Origin: Phymatolithon calcareum
Lineage: Eukaryota; Rhodophyta; Florideophyceae; Hapalidiales
Assembly: GCA_977006965.1 (NCBI GenBank)
Contig: OZ345362.1
Location: 1,922,001-1,986,000, forward strand
Reading direction: 5' to 3'
Length of the DNA: 64,000 bases
Both the position numbers and the translations under genes were made by a program. Positions 30,448 to 40,877 of this stretch are shown piece by piece. The notes under the pieces are model-generated. The model ran no database searches. It was not told the DNA's origin and saw only the letters and a program-made list of their open reading frames with translations. Position 1 is the stretch's first letter. Every line of letters begins with the position of its first letter.

Positions 30448-30909
30448 ATGTTTACGTTTTCATGGGACAGACAAGGTTACGTCTACAACTTGCGCCCGGA
30501 AGTTCTAGAGAAGATAAAATTAGAGTATTTGATGGGCACAAACGGGCAAAGCCCTTTCTCGAAGTATACTGACCACATACAACAGGGAATGGTTGCATCG
30601 GACTTGATGCTGGGACTGGGACTATCCGTCAATGAGTTCACTTCTGCCAAGAGGCTAGCCACAGCCCCTCACAGGGGTCTTTCATCTGGCGATAGCAAAG
30701 ATGAAAACATGAAGTTGCCGTCCCGACCTGATATATTTCTGAACTGCCCACAGGTGGACCCAGGAGCAGTGTCGGACAAGGATATGGCGGATTACTAACT
30801 GGAAGAAAAGTACGCCGCCTTGTTGGAATCGAGTTCTGATGACTCAGACAATGGATGCGACTATACCCGAGCAGTAGTGCTCAAAGCCAGAAGAATGGTG
30901 GTGCCTTAA
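30448..30909 (+). pseudogene. Unknown ORF with one internal stop
   Basis: From ATG 30448 the frame codes 116 residues (start MFTFSWDRQGYVYNL) to a TAA at 30796. It then continues in the same frame for 37 codons, including an acidic Ser/Asp run (LLESSSDDSDNGCDY), to a second TAA at 30907. Composition is protein-like and the frame has ordinary codons. No domain is recognised. Its position, convergent with the minus-strand Ulp1-type protease, suggests it may be a second ORF of the same transposon. Confidence 0.4.
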
Positions 30910-31214
30910 AGGGGGCTCATTCACCGGTGAACAATGGTTCGATTGGGCTTCTTAAGGAACTGTGTCTGACCTTCGTTTCCTGGGGAGACTGTGCAACTAC
31001 GTCCGCCAAATATCGCATTAGACGGTCAAAAGCTTTCGAGGTTCGAAGAGCTGTCAGCGATTTGCACGAAGGCAGGATTCATGGAGTCACTTGGGAGCAG
31101 TTTTCTGTTTCGTTCGCAAACGAGACTATTATGGATATGCTGCTGCAAAAAGACAAGGTTGAGAGCATTCGTCAAGCTGTCCATCTTTTTAATCTTCCCA
31201 ATAACGAATATTAA
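30855..31214 (+). CDS. Unknown ORF, possible transposon accessory protein
   Basis: 119 residues from ATG 30855, overlapping the end of the previous ORF in another frame. The C-terminal 80 residues look protein-like (EVRRAVSDLHEGRIHGVTW, QAVHLFNLPNNEY). They could be the true continuation of the 30448 ORF after a frameshift or an unrecognised intron. No known domain. It ends 110 bp before the convergent end of the Ulp1-type protease gene. Confidence 0.35.
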   Translation: MRLYPSSSAQSQKNGGALKGAHSPVNNGSIGLLKELCLTFVSWGDCATTSAKYRIRRSKAFEVRRAVSDLHEGRIHGVTWEQFSVSFANETIMDMLLQKDKVESIRQAVHLFNLPNNEY

Positions 31215-31324
31215 AAACTCTTCTAGCTTGCTCTTTGTACCAATATCTCGTGGAAAAATCGTTTCCTCCAGTTACTTGTAACAGAGGGGTTCGAAATACC
31301 GGAAATCAAAGGGAGACTAAGAGC

Positions 31325-32164
31325 CTACTGCCGTGCTCCCAGTAGGACTAGAATGGCGCAGTCCATTCCGTTCTGCTTCAACGGAAAATCAGTATCGTCA
31401 CCAACATATTTCCAGTCCTTATTGTCAAGCATTTTCAACAGTGAAACAATTGTAGACGCGACACCGCTTTTCTGTGACGACTCGCTTGACGGATGTGCTG
31501 AGTCAATGCTCTGAACTGTCGCGTTACGTTTTTCGATTCGAAATTCAATCCAGTGGTTTTCACAAAAATGAAATGGCGCGAAAGCGATGTCTTCCTCATG
31601 AAATTTCACCGCCTGTCCACTCCTCAATAGCCTTTGCCTGTTTGCAATCCTTGACAGACGCGTCTTGAGATCTTTATCGTCGTTAATCGAGATTGATCCA
31701 TCAACACGGCAGCTGTCAAACACAAACTTTATCGTTAAAGAGCTAAAATAATACATTTTGCGTTGGGAGTTCAACTGGGAATACAGATTTGTCACCATGT
31801 TCATGCACTCGTCGGTTATCCAGAAGTCGGATTCGACTTTTCCTGTGTAAGAATAGAGTCGCCGGAAGTCTTCCAGCTTTATTTTCGCAACTCCAAGCGT
31901 TACTTCACGCTCTATGGAGCATCTCAAATGGTCTGTATAGCTCAAGAACTGAAAAATTCTCTTCTCCGCGCCGGGGATAATCTTTAAACTGGAAATGGGG
32001 CTCTCGTCGTTTACATTCAGACTCGAAGCTCCTGCAGGCTTCAGGGCATTCTTGGTGAAGAACTTCGCAACTTCGGATTGATCCCATCCAATGAAAGAAT
32101 CATTCATCATCCTCGCAAACGTGTGGACAAATGCATCGGCATTCATAGACACATTTCGTGTCAT
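31325..32164 (-). CDS. Ulp1-type (C48) cysteine protease, transposon-encoded
   Basis: 279 residues from the ATG at 32164. The C-terminal half has the Ulp1/SENP catalytic layout: Trp115 in DFWITDEC, His204 in ENHWIEFRI, Asp221 in VQSIDSAHP, and the Gln264/Cys269 pair in PLKQNGMDCAILV. The usual DCG is DCA here. Cellular members cleave SUMO, but many eukaryotic DNA transposons of the Mutator-like group carry a Ulp1 domain of unknown role. Its place just downstream of a broken DDE transposase on the same strand argues for the transposon origin. The frame is intact. Confidence 0.75.
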   Translation of the reverse strand: MTRNVSMNADAFVHTFARMMNDSFIGWDQSEVAKFFTKNALKPAGASSLNVNDESPISSLKIIPGAEKRIFQFLSYTDHLRCSIEREVTLGVAKIKLEDFRRLYSYTGKVESDFWITDECMNMVTNLYSQLNSQRKMYYFSSLTIKFVFDSCRVDGSISINDDKDLKTRLSRIANRQRLLRSGQAVKFHEEDIAFAPFHFCENHWIEFRIEKRNATVQSIDSAHPSSESSQKSGVASTIVSLLKMLDNKDWKYVGDDTDFPLKQNGMDCAILVLLGARQ

Positions 32165-32467
32165 CTGTTTTTGCCATTTTTCTTCTATTAATGCAATGTT
32201 TGTCCCTGACCGTGCCGATTGTGGAAATAGTGCACCATTATCGACGTCCCGATTTGGAGCGGTTGGCGGACCATGGAGAGAATATTTAGGGAGAAAAACA
32301 TTCGCGACCCTTTTCCGGTTGGCTTCCAGTGGATCGCACTATTCAGCTGCATTCGCTAAAGTTTTCCGTTTCTTTAGTCCCCCATTCTTGACTAAAACAC
32401 TTCTTTTTCGCTTACCGGGCAGTTTTTCTGCTGAGATGCAAGAAAGGAGAGTAGCAACGCGGACGAC

Positions 32468-34922
32468 TCATCGCTTGACGTACTCCGAAATATCCATTCC
32501 AGCAGACCTTTTCCTTGCTTGCACGCCCACATCCTCGTGATTCTTCTGGATTTTGAAACTAATCTCTACGGCAGAGTTTTCCGTCACAGGCACATATCCT
32601 GTTAAAATAGGGCAAACGAAAGCAGCGTGGCAAAACCATTGCTTTCGAAGGTAAGCATTGCTTCGCCCATCAAGGAATGATGTGTTCGGAACCTTAATCT
32701 CTGTCGAGACACTTGAGCAGTACACGTTAAATCCGCCTTGAGTATTTTCCAGTAGAGAAAGCGAAGGTACATAAATCCTGTACCTTGAGCGCGAATTCAC
32801 GCTGTCCATGAACTCTCTGAAGACAACATATATATGGAAAGGCCCGACGACGAGTTTATGAACACCGTACGGACTATCGTCGTCAATGGTGGATGGCTTC
32901 AATTATTCGTCTCGAGTACCAGTACTTTTCCGAGTAAGAGTGTCGAAAGCGCTTGGAGTGAGGGCATCAAAAGCGGATTCAAAGCTCTCTGCGTTGTAGC
33001 CTTTTCAGCGACATGCGTTCATCTTGACGTACTCAATATGCTCCGGTTTCTTTGAGATAGGAACACCGCCAATATGGCTCCAGAGAAGTGACTCTCCTTT
33101 TCTGAGAAGCTCTTCATCAGTCATAATGACAGTTGTTCGTGCCTCAGAAAAAGGTTTGACAGCCACAAAATCGCGCTCGGATGTTAATTAGTCCAGAAAT
33201 GCAATCACTAGGCACATGCCAGAGTAGGAATTCGCGGAAACTAAAGCCATACGAACATTACGAAATTAATCTGACATTTCTTGTTGCCTGTCGGCATCGT
33301 GCCATTTATAGCATTCCTTAGAGAATCCGCGAATGGCTCTGTCGCCATGCACACTGCACCACACCAGAACCGTTCTCACTTGCTGCTTCATTACGGTATG
33401 GTTCCCAATCTTCGCGCAGAAGCAAAGAATGCTTAAGTACTCTGGAATTTTTTGTTTGTTGAAGACGCTGAGTACTGCGCTTGCAAACGGAATTGACATA
33501 TCTGCCGCAAAATAGTTGATGTTTGCAGCACTCCCTCAGTGAAGCATGAGTTTTCTGCGGTATCCTTGCACTATATCCTCAAATGTAGGGGCTGTGCGGT
33601 CAACGAGAATGGATTCACATGCGACGAACGGGACTTTTGGCAGTTTTATAACCAAATGGAAGTTAAGACCGTCAAATAGCGCCATTTTCTTGCACGCAGT
33701 AATTCGTTTTTCCTTATTCCATTGCCATTCTTTGAACGGACGTACATATCCGAAGCCATTGAGACGAAGACGTCTGCTACAAGCCCACAGGTACAGTCAA
33801 TGATTGAACCTGTGTCGGTGTTTCGTTTCAGCTCAGATGCGACAATCTTGACCGAAACTGGGCTGTAGATTGACACGGACTTGAGATCTCCAGTACTCAT
33901 TTGCGTCACGTCGTGTATAGATTCGTTGAACTTCAACCCGGCATGTGGCTCCTTCCTCAGGTCTTCTTCGGCACTTTTTCGCTCGGCGAGAGCGAAGTTG
34001 TTGACAACAGTGACAACAGAGTGATAAGATCTCATTCCCCGCATCTGTAATGCTTTTCGAGCTGTCTCGGTGTTCAGGTATCCCCAACTCCTGTTTCCAG
34101 CCGCCCGAGCCTTCGGATCTGTATTTTTCACATTTTCAAGGCATAATCCCTCTGGCGTTTTTCCGTCGTCAATCTTTATGGAGCCAACGCGACATATTCC
34201 CCGAGCCAATGAGTCCTTGTGATGACGACAGCCTTCCGAATACACACAATGGACAGGTATGTCGCTCTTTCCCTCGTCGGTTAGGTTTTTGGAGCAAGCA
34301 ATGACAGACAGTTTTGCGGGGCAGGAAAAGATGGTACAGTCTTTCCAGGAACAGTGGAACTCATAAATTATGTCACCTTCGGAGGCGAAACTGCCGTTGA
34401 AGTGTTTCCGAATAGAGAAAAGCTTAGAACTTGATTGATTCCTCCCGTCCGAAGTCGCTGGATAGCTCATGCCATCTCTAACGGGCGTAAATGAGTGTGA
34501 TACAATATTTTCGTCCAGAAGCCAGCTGAGAATCCAATTTCCTAGTTGGCGACCTGCAACCTTTACAATAGTCTTTGTTTCACCGATGTATATCCAGTTT
34601 CTGCATATTTGCGCTCTAGAAAAAGACAGCGTGCGATTTTCAAGTATTTTATAAAAATCAAGTTCACCACAGCGCATGACGAAAGAGTTTTCTATCGCTT
34701 CGGGCGCGGATCCGAAAATAATCGCCAAATCTTCTCTTGAAAGTGAGCCGAATTCCTGCACGCCACCATTCGAGTTGGGTTGGGACACTGGGTGTGCGGA
34801 GCGATTATTCGAAAGAGCTCCTTTAGCGCAATCAACGGGTTCTTCGCGGAAAAGCGAAGCATTTACCTTCGAGTTGTCTTGCGAATCTTGGAAAAAAGTG
34901 CTCCATCACGTCCCGAACTTGA
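32468..34922 (-). pseudogene. DDE transposase, frame-broken
   Basis: The first frame (about 34922-33646) contains a Cys/His cluster (CSWKDCTIFSCPAKL ... CRHHKD) like the FLYWCH or WRKY-type finger of Mutator-like transposases. It then has a probable first catalytic Asp in SIIDCTCGLVADVFV. The second frame (about 33740-33266) carries YFAADMSIPFASAVLSVFN with the probable second Asp and a C-x-x-H block, with a TGA near 33537. The third (32902-32468) has YLRKQWFCHAAF and TENSAVEISFKIQKN, a plausible catalytic Glu region. At least two frame changes and one stop break it, unless some are introns. Confidence 0.6.
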
Positions 34923-36548
34923 CCCGAGAGCAGGTTGCGGCTTCGAGATCTCTTTAGTTTCGCCCCCGCTTATTATATCATCGTCCATGAATGAAAACTT
35001 GGCTCACAGCGCCAAAGAAAGTCTGGGATAGCGAGAGGTGTACGGACGGAGAGCGTCACCCTGGGTGTTTGCAGTGCGGATCATGACAATCCAAAGTCAG
35101 GGTAGCAGTAGATTTCGGGTTTTAAAAACAAATTGCACTTTTGAACCAACATTTTATAAAACTGTAACGGAAAACAGCAGATGGGACTTCGTTTTCTTGA
35201 CAAGAGGTAGATCAGGCACTTCAAATCTTCTACCACACTTCTAGTTTCTCTCGTTAAACGTGGAATGATGATACACGAGTACAGGAATGCACGTCATGTC
35301 TTGAACTTTGATCGTGTATCGTTTCTGTCCCCTTGTACCAGTGACTGTCTCAGATCAACTGCTTGTTTGCATTAATACATATCCAAAGCTCGTATTCATA
35401 GATTGAGCACAGGTTTTCTTTCGAGCTACTGGGAACGTACTAGGCCATCTCCCAACGAGGATCATTATGTGTCCCTTTGCAATCCGCGTTTACACTATAT
35501 ACTCACGCGGAGGACTCAGTCCACCTTGAAGGTGGACTGAGTCCTGCCCTCTACCTATTTCCACAGTTCTTCTTTTGCCTCGGTCGCACGTTTGGAATGT
35601 ACACTACAAATTAGTATCAATGCCTGAAAGCGGCCCATCTCTCTAGCCGTCCCGACTACTATCTCAGCTCCCACCAATTGCATTGAATCGTGCAATCTTC
35701 CACAAGCACGGCGTCGGTATACCAGTGGTTTTCGTTGTACGGATGCACATCATCGGAGCAATCACGTACTCCCGAGGGCGCAACCTCATTAGGGGGTTTC
35801 AATGGCCGTCGTCTGAGGTCAATGAATCTTCGGCACTTGTTGTGGAGCAGGAAAATCAACAATCTGAGGGGTGAGAGCTCAATGCGCGTCAATACTTCAA
35901 TAAGGGGAGAGGGAATAGAACAAAACGTAAAAAATTATTGTACGTCCACTGGAATGTGTTTAGTTCAGAACGAAGAGATGGTGTTTCTGGCTTTTAGTAG
36001 AGTTTACTGGAAGGTTGAGGTGATGCTTCATCACGAATGATGAAAAAATGGTAAGCCCATGTAGTTAGAATGACGGGGACCTTCACGCTGCATGAAATTT
36101 GAAGCCTGTGCAAGCGATCCTATGCCGAAGTCCAGATAGTTAGAGGGAGACAAGATCTATACTTACCAATCTCTTCATTCTTCAGTCTCCAGTCTTCATT
36201 TCACATTTTACCATTTCTCTTCATTCTCCACTTCTGGCTTAACTGGGAGACGAGTGTTCTCGGCGGTCACAGCGTTCCGAAGCATTGCGCGAAGCTCGAT
36301 GCACGGCGACTAAGAATAAGGTGCCCGCTGTGTTCACAGCACCGCCAATCTGGTGCAGTGACGTAGCGTTTCGTGCTTTCATACCTATGATATGATACTC
36401 CATTACACACTCCACTGAGTAGTCCACCGTGCAGACCGTCGGCAAAAGTCCATTGGCACTAGTTCATTGGCACCAGTCCGCTTTGTTTGTCTGCCGTGTT
36501 GTTTGATTGTTTACTTGTGTCTTATTTTTTACTTTTTCACGTTGTTCT
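34923..36548. other. Stretch without a gene; contains a perfect palindrome
   Basis: No supported ORF. Part of it may be the 5' end of the Ulp1 transposon. 35511-35545 is a perfect 35-bp palindrome: AGGACTCAGTCCACCTT, one central base, then its reverse complement. The stretch 36160-36235 is a CTTCATTCT-rich low-complexity tract. Confidence 0.5.
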
Positions 36549-38342
36549 TGTGGAGGATACACATCTCTCATATACATTACATCATAGGTCCGGTATGATA
36601 CACGCAGCTGGAAACCGTCTAGAAAATGGAAGGTTGCCAACTTACTCCTTCAAGGGGGCGCCGGAGACCTCTATAAAATGAAGAGCAAATTACTTATATA
36701 CTCATCAAGTTTACCGTATTTACTAATATACTGTAAGAATGTGCCATGTCTTGCCATTGCCGCTCGTATCTGTCATACTCGCTTCCACTCGCATCCGCCA
36801 CAATCTCACTCCGATTCATATACTGCTCTCATCTCCACATTTCACTTCTCTCAAGAAGAAGACAGCAACCCGACATCTGCTCCCCACACACAACGCCGAC
36901 ACCGTCAACATCAACCATTCTAGCTACACACACAGCTTCCCCACTCTACAGCAACATTAAATGGGACCTGCACGACACCAACTTCACGTGCAGGTTACCC
37001 GCTCTAGACTTCTTGCCCACATGCGCGCACGAGGTCCACAACTCCTTAAGATGGAACCAGGGGAAACATTCCCCTTATGGAACGCTTTGATCTCTTCCGC
37101 AGTTCGGGCATTACATTCGTACAATACTCACGTTGCACAGGTGCACTTATGATCAACAGTTTTGCTGACAGTTCACTAGCTCTGGTCCATCGTACTGGTA
37201 CGATGGAAGAAGTCTGCTCACACGTGTAGTACCGTATTACAGTTACTGTATTTCTGCTCAAGTATGAAAACCTCAACTGGTATAATGAGCGTCGACACGA
37301 GTTATTCTAGCATGGATATCGATCCGATCAAGCGCCCGTACGGCAAAGTTTGGGATTCCTTGTCCAGCGTCGGATTTCAAGGTGTGATGTGTGTCGTCAG
37401 CGCCCTGTGGAAATTCGAGATAAGGTTGTAATTGAGATATTTTCTCGTTCGCTTTTAGTTTCGGGGGTTGTGTGTTCTTGTCTTGCAGTCCTGTAGCTGC
37501 TCTTACCCTCCTACTTACACCAGTTTCTCTACACTCATCAATCAACTCTATCTTCTGCCCAAGGTGTGTTAGTCGGCGTAATTAGTTCACAGCCACTTCC
37601 ACTGAAATGTTTCGGTTAAGATTGGTACATTTTGTTAAATGTTCCTTTGCGGCTTGAGCGTCGTAGCATTACAACGGGATATCATTTAATTGACCATTTA
37701 CAGTGTCAAACAACTTTTTCGAAGTTTAGGTTGACGCCGAGGGGCAGATTTACATTCATCACCACGCGCACCCTCGCTCTCGTCAACCACTTCGAAAGAA
37801 AGCTCTACCTGACGATATGAATAAACAGGTTGCTAGCGATGCTACATATGTGGCGCACCCCTCCGTTTCGCCCAACGCACTGGTACGGTAAATAAGCGTT
37901 TCACTCACAGATGAAAGGCTACTCACTTGCTGTTGCGCTGAGCAGAAAAATACGCTTTACAGATATCTGCTACTCAAAATGGAGCTCGCCTGACCATCAC
38001 TCCACTTGTAGCTTCTGCCACGAAAAGGTCTTTGCAAGAAGTATTAGAGGCCCAGAGGCCCAATAAGTCTCTCACTTTGCAATAAATTTCTACATTTTTT
38101 AGGCCCACATAGAATAAAGCTGCCCTTGGCCGCTGTACTGGACATATCATAAGTGCACCTATGCAAAGTGAGCATATTAGTAAATACGGCAAACTTGGTG
38201 AGCTCATAAGTAATTTCCTCTAAAATGAACAATTACACATCATAGGTCCACACATCATGTGTGGACCTATGATGTATAATTGTTCATTTCCTGATCAGGG
38301 ACACACATCTTTAGCCTAGTCGTTCTATCATATTGTCTCAAC
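36549..38342. repeat. Split remnant of the TRIM-family LTR
   Basis: 36549-36591 matches the first 43 bp of the 106-bp TRIM LTR (TGTGGAGGATACACATCT...), and 38288-38342 matches its last 55 bp (CTGATCAGGGACACACATC ... CTCAAC). The 1.7 kb between them has no clear coding sequence. Within it, 36680-36732 and 38165-38215 are inverted copies of one another (CCGTATTTACTAATAT). The arrangement suggests an insertion that split an LTR, followed by rearrangement. Confidence 0.6.
38223..38289. repeat. 67-bp near-perfect palindrome
   Basis: The left arm contains ATGAACAATTACACATCAT and AGGTCCACACAT; the right arm is its reverse complement with about one mismatch and almost no spacer. The core is TRIM-LTR sequence (CATCATAGGTCC), so it is an inverted duplication of part of that LTR. 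Confidence 0.8.
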
Positions 38343-39322
38343 GATCTTATCAACTTACAGTCCGAAATTTAATCAAGAGCGATCCACGTCAAGTTTACAG
38401 AAAAAGTAAATTCGACACAGATCCGATCAGTGCGGAAAAACTGACCGTGTGCTGATCCGATCCGAATCCGATCCGAAAAAATTCACTACCCAAAAGTCCA
38501 TACGAACCCAGTTCTAATTACAGTGGCCCGTACTGGACCGGGGTCTGATCCATCCGGTCCCGCCCTAGGATGCGTGTTGCACCGGAAAGCACACACGCCA
38601 GAGTAATTTACAGTACCGTACATATCCTCAGAGCATCTCGAACGGCGTGGCCAAAAATCTATTTTGTAAGAAATTAATTATAAAATAGGGCATTGTGCCG
38701 TATCGAAGTGCACAAATATTACTCTCAGGGCAATACACAAGTGGATCCTTCCACAAAATGGACATGAGTTTTGCCATGGGAAAAGAAAATAATTCAAACA
38801 AATAGCGGAAACTCAGAACTGAGTAGCCAATACAAAAGTGCTGCAAAATTACAGTTTGCATCAATCTGGAATCATATGATGCAATGTTTTAGATACTGCA
38901 TTATTGTTGAATTTTGATCATTTCTAGATGGGTACGCAATAGCGCAGTTTACTCATAACTTTGGCCATCAAAGTTCGAGATGCTCTCAGTACCTGTAAAG
39001 TTTAGTCCCATCGCAACTGGGGAGATGTAAACGAAACCGTTCCCTAACACATTTCAGCGAAGTATGTTTTTTCGCTTATTTTCCGGTTGCCGTCTTACTG
39101 TAAGGAAAAAATTAAAGATTTATATAGTACTATTCTGTGCTGTGATAAACATCGCAGACAGATTAGTTTTTAAAAATTCCGAAAATCCTAGGAGTTCCTT
39201 TTCTTTAAGTCACTGCTGTGCGCTTTTCACAATGCCTACATATATAAATCCTAATATGATTCGCTCCAGATTTCATTTCCCAGCAATGATTTTGAAAAAG
39301 GGCCTAAAAATGATGCAATGCG
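38343..39322. other. Stretch without a gene; degenerate GATCCGA-type repeats
   Basis: 38400-38480 is rich in CCGATCCGAATCC-like short repeats resembling the interior of the MITE at 61735-62123. The remainder to the copia element is AT-rich with no supported ORF. Confidence 0.4.
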
Positions 39323-39361
39323 TGTTATGATTCATATCATACACGAAACTTGACTATCACA
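39323..39361 (+). repeat. Internally deleted 5' LTR of the copia element
   Basis: 39 bp that begin like the 3' LTR (TGTTATGATTCA) and end like it (ACTTGACTATCACA). About 1.4 kb present in the 3' LTR are missing. The perfect target duplication outside both LTRs shows these are the true ends. Confidence 0.8.
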
Positions 39362-39375
39362 GGTTATGGGACCCA
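39362..39375 (+). other. Primer binding site of the copia element
   Basis: GGTTATGGGACCCA directly after the 5' LTR. It is complementary to the anticodon-arm region of initiator tRNA-Met, the half-tRNA primer used by copia-type elements. Confidence 0.75.
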
Positions 39376-39539
39376 TTTACGCTACCTGCGCACGAGCTCT
39401 TCATTAACTTCCAACTCCCCCCGAACGCATCTTTCCCGCAACCAAAACACCCCCACAGCACGCACACATTGCACTCCAGCCCCTGAGCAGACCTAAACCA
39501 CCGCTACATCTCGAATCCACAGCACACATCCACCGTGCA

Positions 39540-40468
39540 ATACACACAGTTCCCAACCTCGAAACTCGCCAAACACAATTACAATCTTTGGATCGACGCC
39601 ATCCGTATTACCGCAACTGCCAATGGCGTACAGAATCACATTATTTCTGAGCTTCCACTTCCTGAAAACGCAACTTAAGAACAAATCTCATCGTTCGCTT
39701 CCGAAAAAGCCGTCGCGCAGTGCATTATCATGAGCAGCATCCCACAGGAAATCCTATCGGACCTTGGACAAGACATCTATTCCAAAAGCCCTTATGCCAT
39801 ATGCATGCATATCAAGGAAACGTTCGATGCTTCGAGCCCTATTGACCATGGCTTAGTGGCGGAAGCTGCTCGAGTAATCACTCTGACTGATGATTCAACA
39901 ATCGAGAATTATGTCGACGCCCATACTAAGATGCGCAACGGCATGGTTTCAGCAGGCTACCCCAACATTTCCGACGAGACCATGACCGTTATATTCATGA
40001 TAAAGGGGCTCCGCAGAAACGCTCTCTATATCAATGTCGGCAAGCTGATGATAACAAACCCCCGAGAAACATTCGTGACTTTTCGAAAACGATGTTGCGT
40101 CTGCAGAACTTCCGGCGAGAAATCAGCCCTAAACACGCTCCCACAATGCCTGTAGTCCGTGCCCCACGCCAGTTTCAATATTCGAACACAAAATTCACCC
40201 GTCATCCCCATGCACACCGTGGGCCATCATTTCACGCCCATCACCAGCATTATCCACCGCGACAGGTCCATTCAAAAAACGCCCCGCGACGGATTGGATA
40301 CCCACAACAAGCTCCATGGTACCACTTCCACAGAACCTGGCGTCACGATGCCTCTCACTTCCATCAACTCCTCTCAGCCCAAAAGGCTCCTTCGCATTCC
40401 ATGACGTCAATTGCCTATGAATACATTCACTCAACTGCGCCTTTCTATGACCAAAGTGGTAATTATCA
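39540..40468 (+). pseudogene. Copia gag
   Basis: The gag frame starts upstream (NYNLWIDAIRITATANGV, about 39570), crosses an in-frame TAA at 39676-39678, and continues from MSSIPQEILSDLG (39730) through AICMHIKETFD and NYVDAHTKMRNGM to about 40155. A frame change then leads into a His/Pro/Gln-rich C-terminal part (40092-40468). The W ... P ... A-W/C-x-x-x-x-x-x-F layout fits the UBN2-like gag of copia elements. No zinc knuckle was recognised. Interrupted by solo LTR 1 at 40474. Confidence 0.75.
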
Positions 40469-40473
40469 CTTTG

Positions 40474-40872
40474 TGTGGAGTCCAACGCCAATATCAGACT
40501 CCCTACTTTCCTCTAAGACTAGCTCCCTTCAATTATCCATTACAGCTTGCATTTACAGCAAGCCCTTACAGATACCATTACAGTCATTACAGTACAGTAG
40601 GTTTCGATATGTACTTAGATCACTAAGGATCACTGAAGGCAAACCCTAGACCTGTTGCTTACAAAGCCTTACAGCTTACAAATGCTTACACTGCATTGCT
40701 TACACGTTTTTATTGCAGATTCTTCCATTGATCCTATTCTCAAACTGCCAAGTCATCTTTTGACCCAATGTTTTTTCTATAAAGTTCGGCGTTTCGCACC
40801 GCCCTCGGCTTTCCGCCAGGGAACAACCCGACTACAGCCAGTGTGCCAACTTGTGCGTTTAACAACCCCACA
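40474..40872 (+). repeat. Solo LTR 1 (399 bp) inside the copia element
   Basis: Begins TGTGGAGTCC and ends AACAACCCCACA (5-bp inverted ends TGTGG/CCACA). Flanked by a perfect duplication CTTTG (40469-40473 and 40873-40877). It is rich in TTACAG/CTTACA motifs and carries a TTTCTATAAA sequence at about 40775. No internal region remains, so it is the product of LTR-LTR recombination. Confidence 0.9.
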
Positions 40873-40877
40873 CTTTG

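Larger units (their letters stand above)
31325..34922 (-). mobile_element. DNA transposon with DDE transposase and Ulp1 protease (ends not found)
   Basis: Minus-strand array: transposase pieces (34922 to 32468) followed by the Ulp1-type protease (32164 to 31325). The combination is known from Mutator-like elements, but the transposase is too degraded to assign a superfamily with confidence. Terminal inverted repeats and a target duplication were looked for within about 1.5 kb on each side and not found by eye, so the stated limits cover coding parts only. Confidence 0.6.

Noticed and set aside
31325-32164. Host SUMO protease gene
   Set aside because: A host role cannot be excluded, but the broken transposase on the same strand immediately upstream and the repeat-rich setting make a transposon origin more likely.
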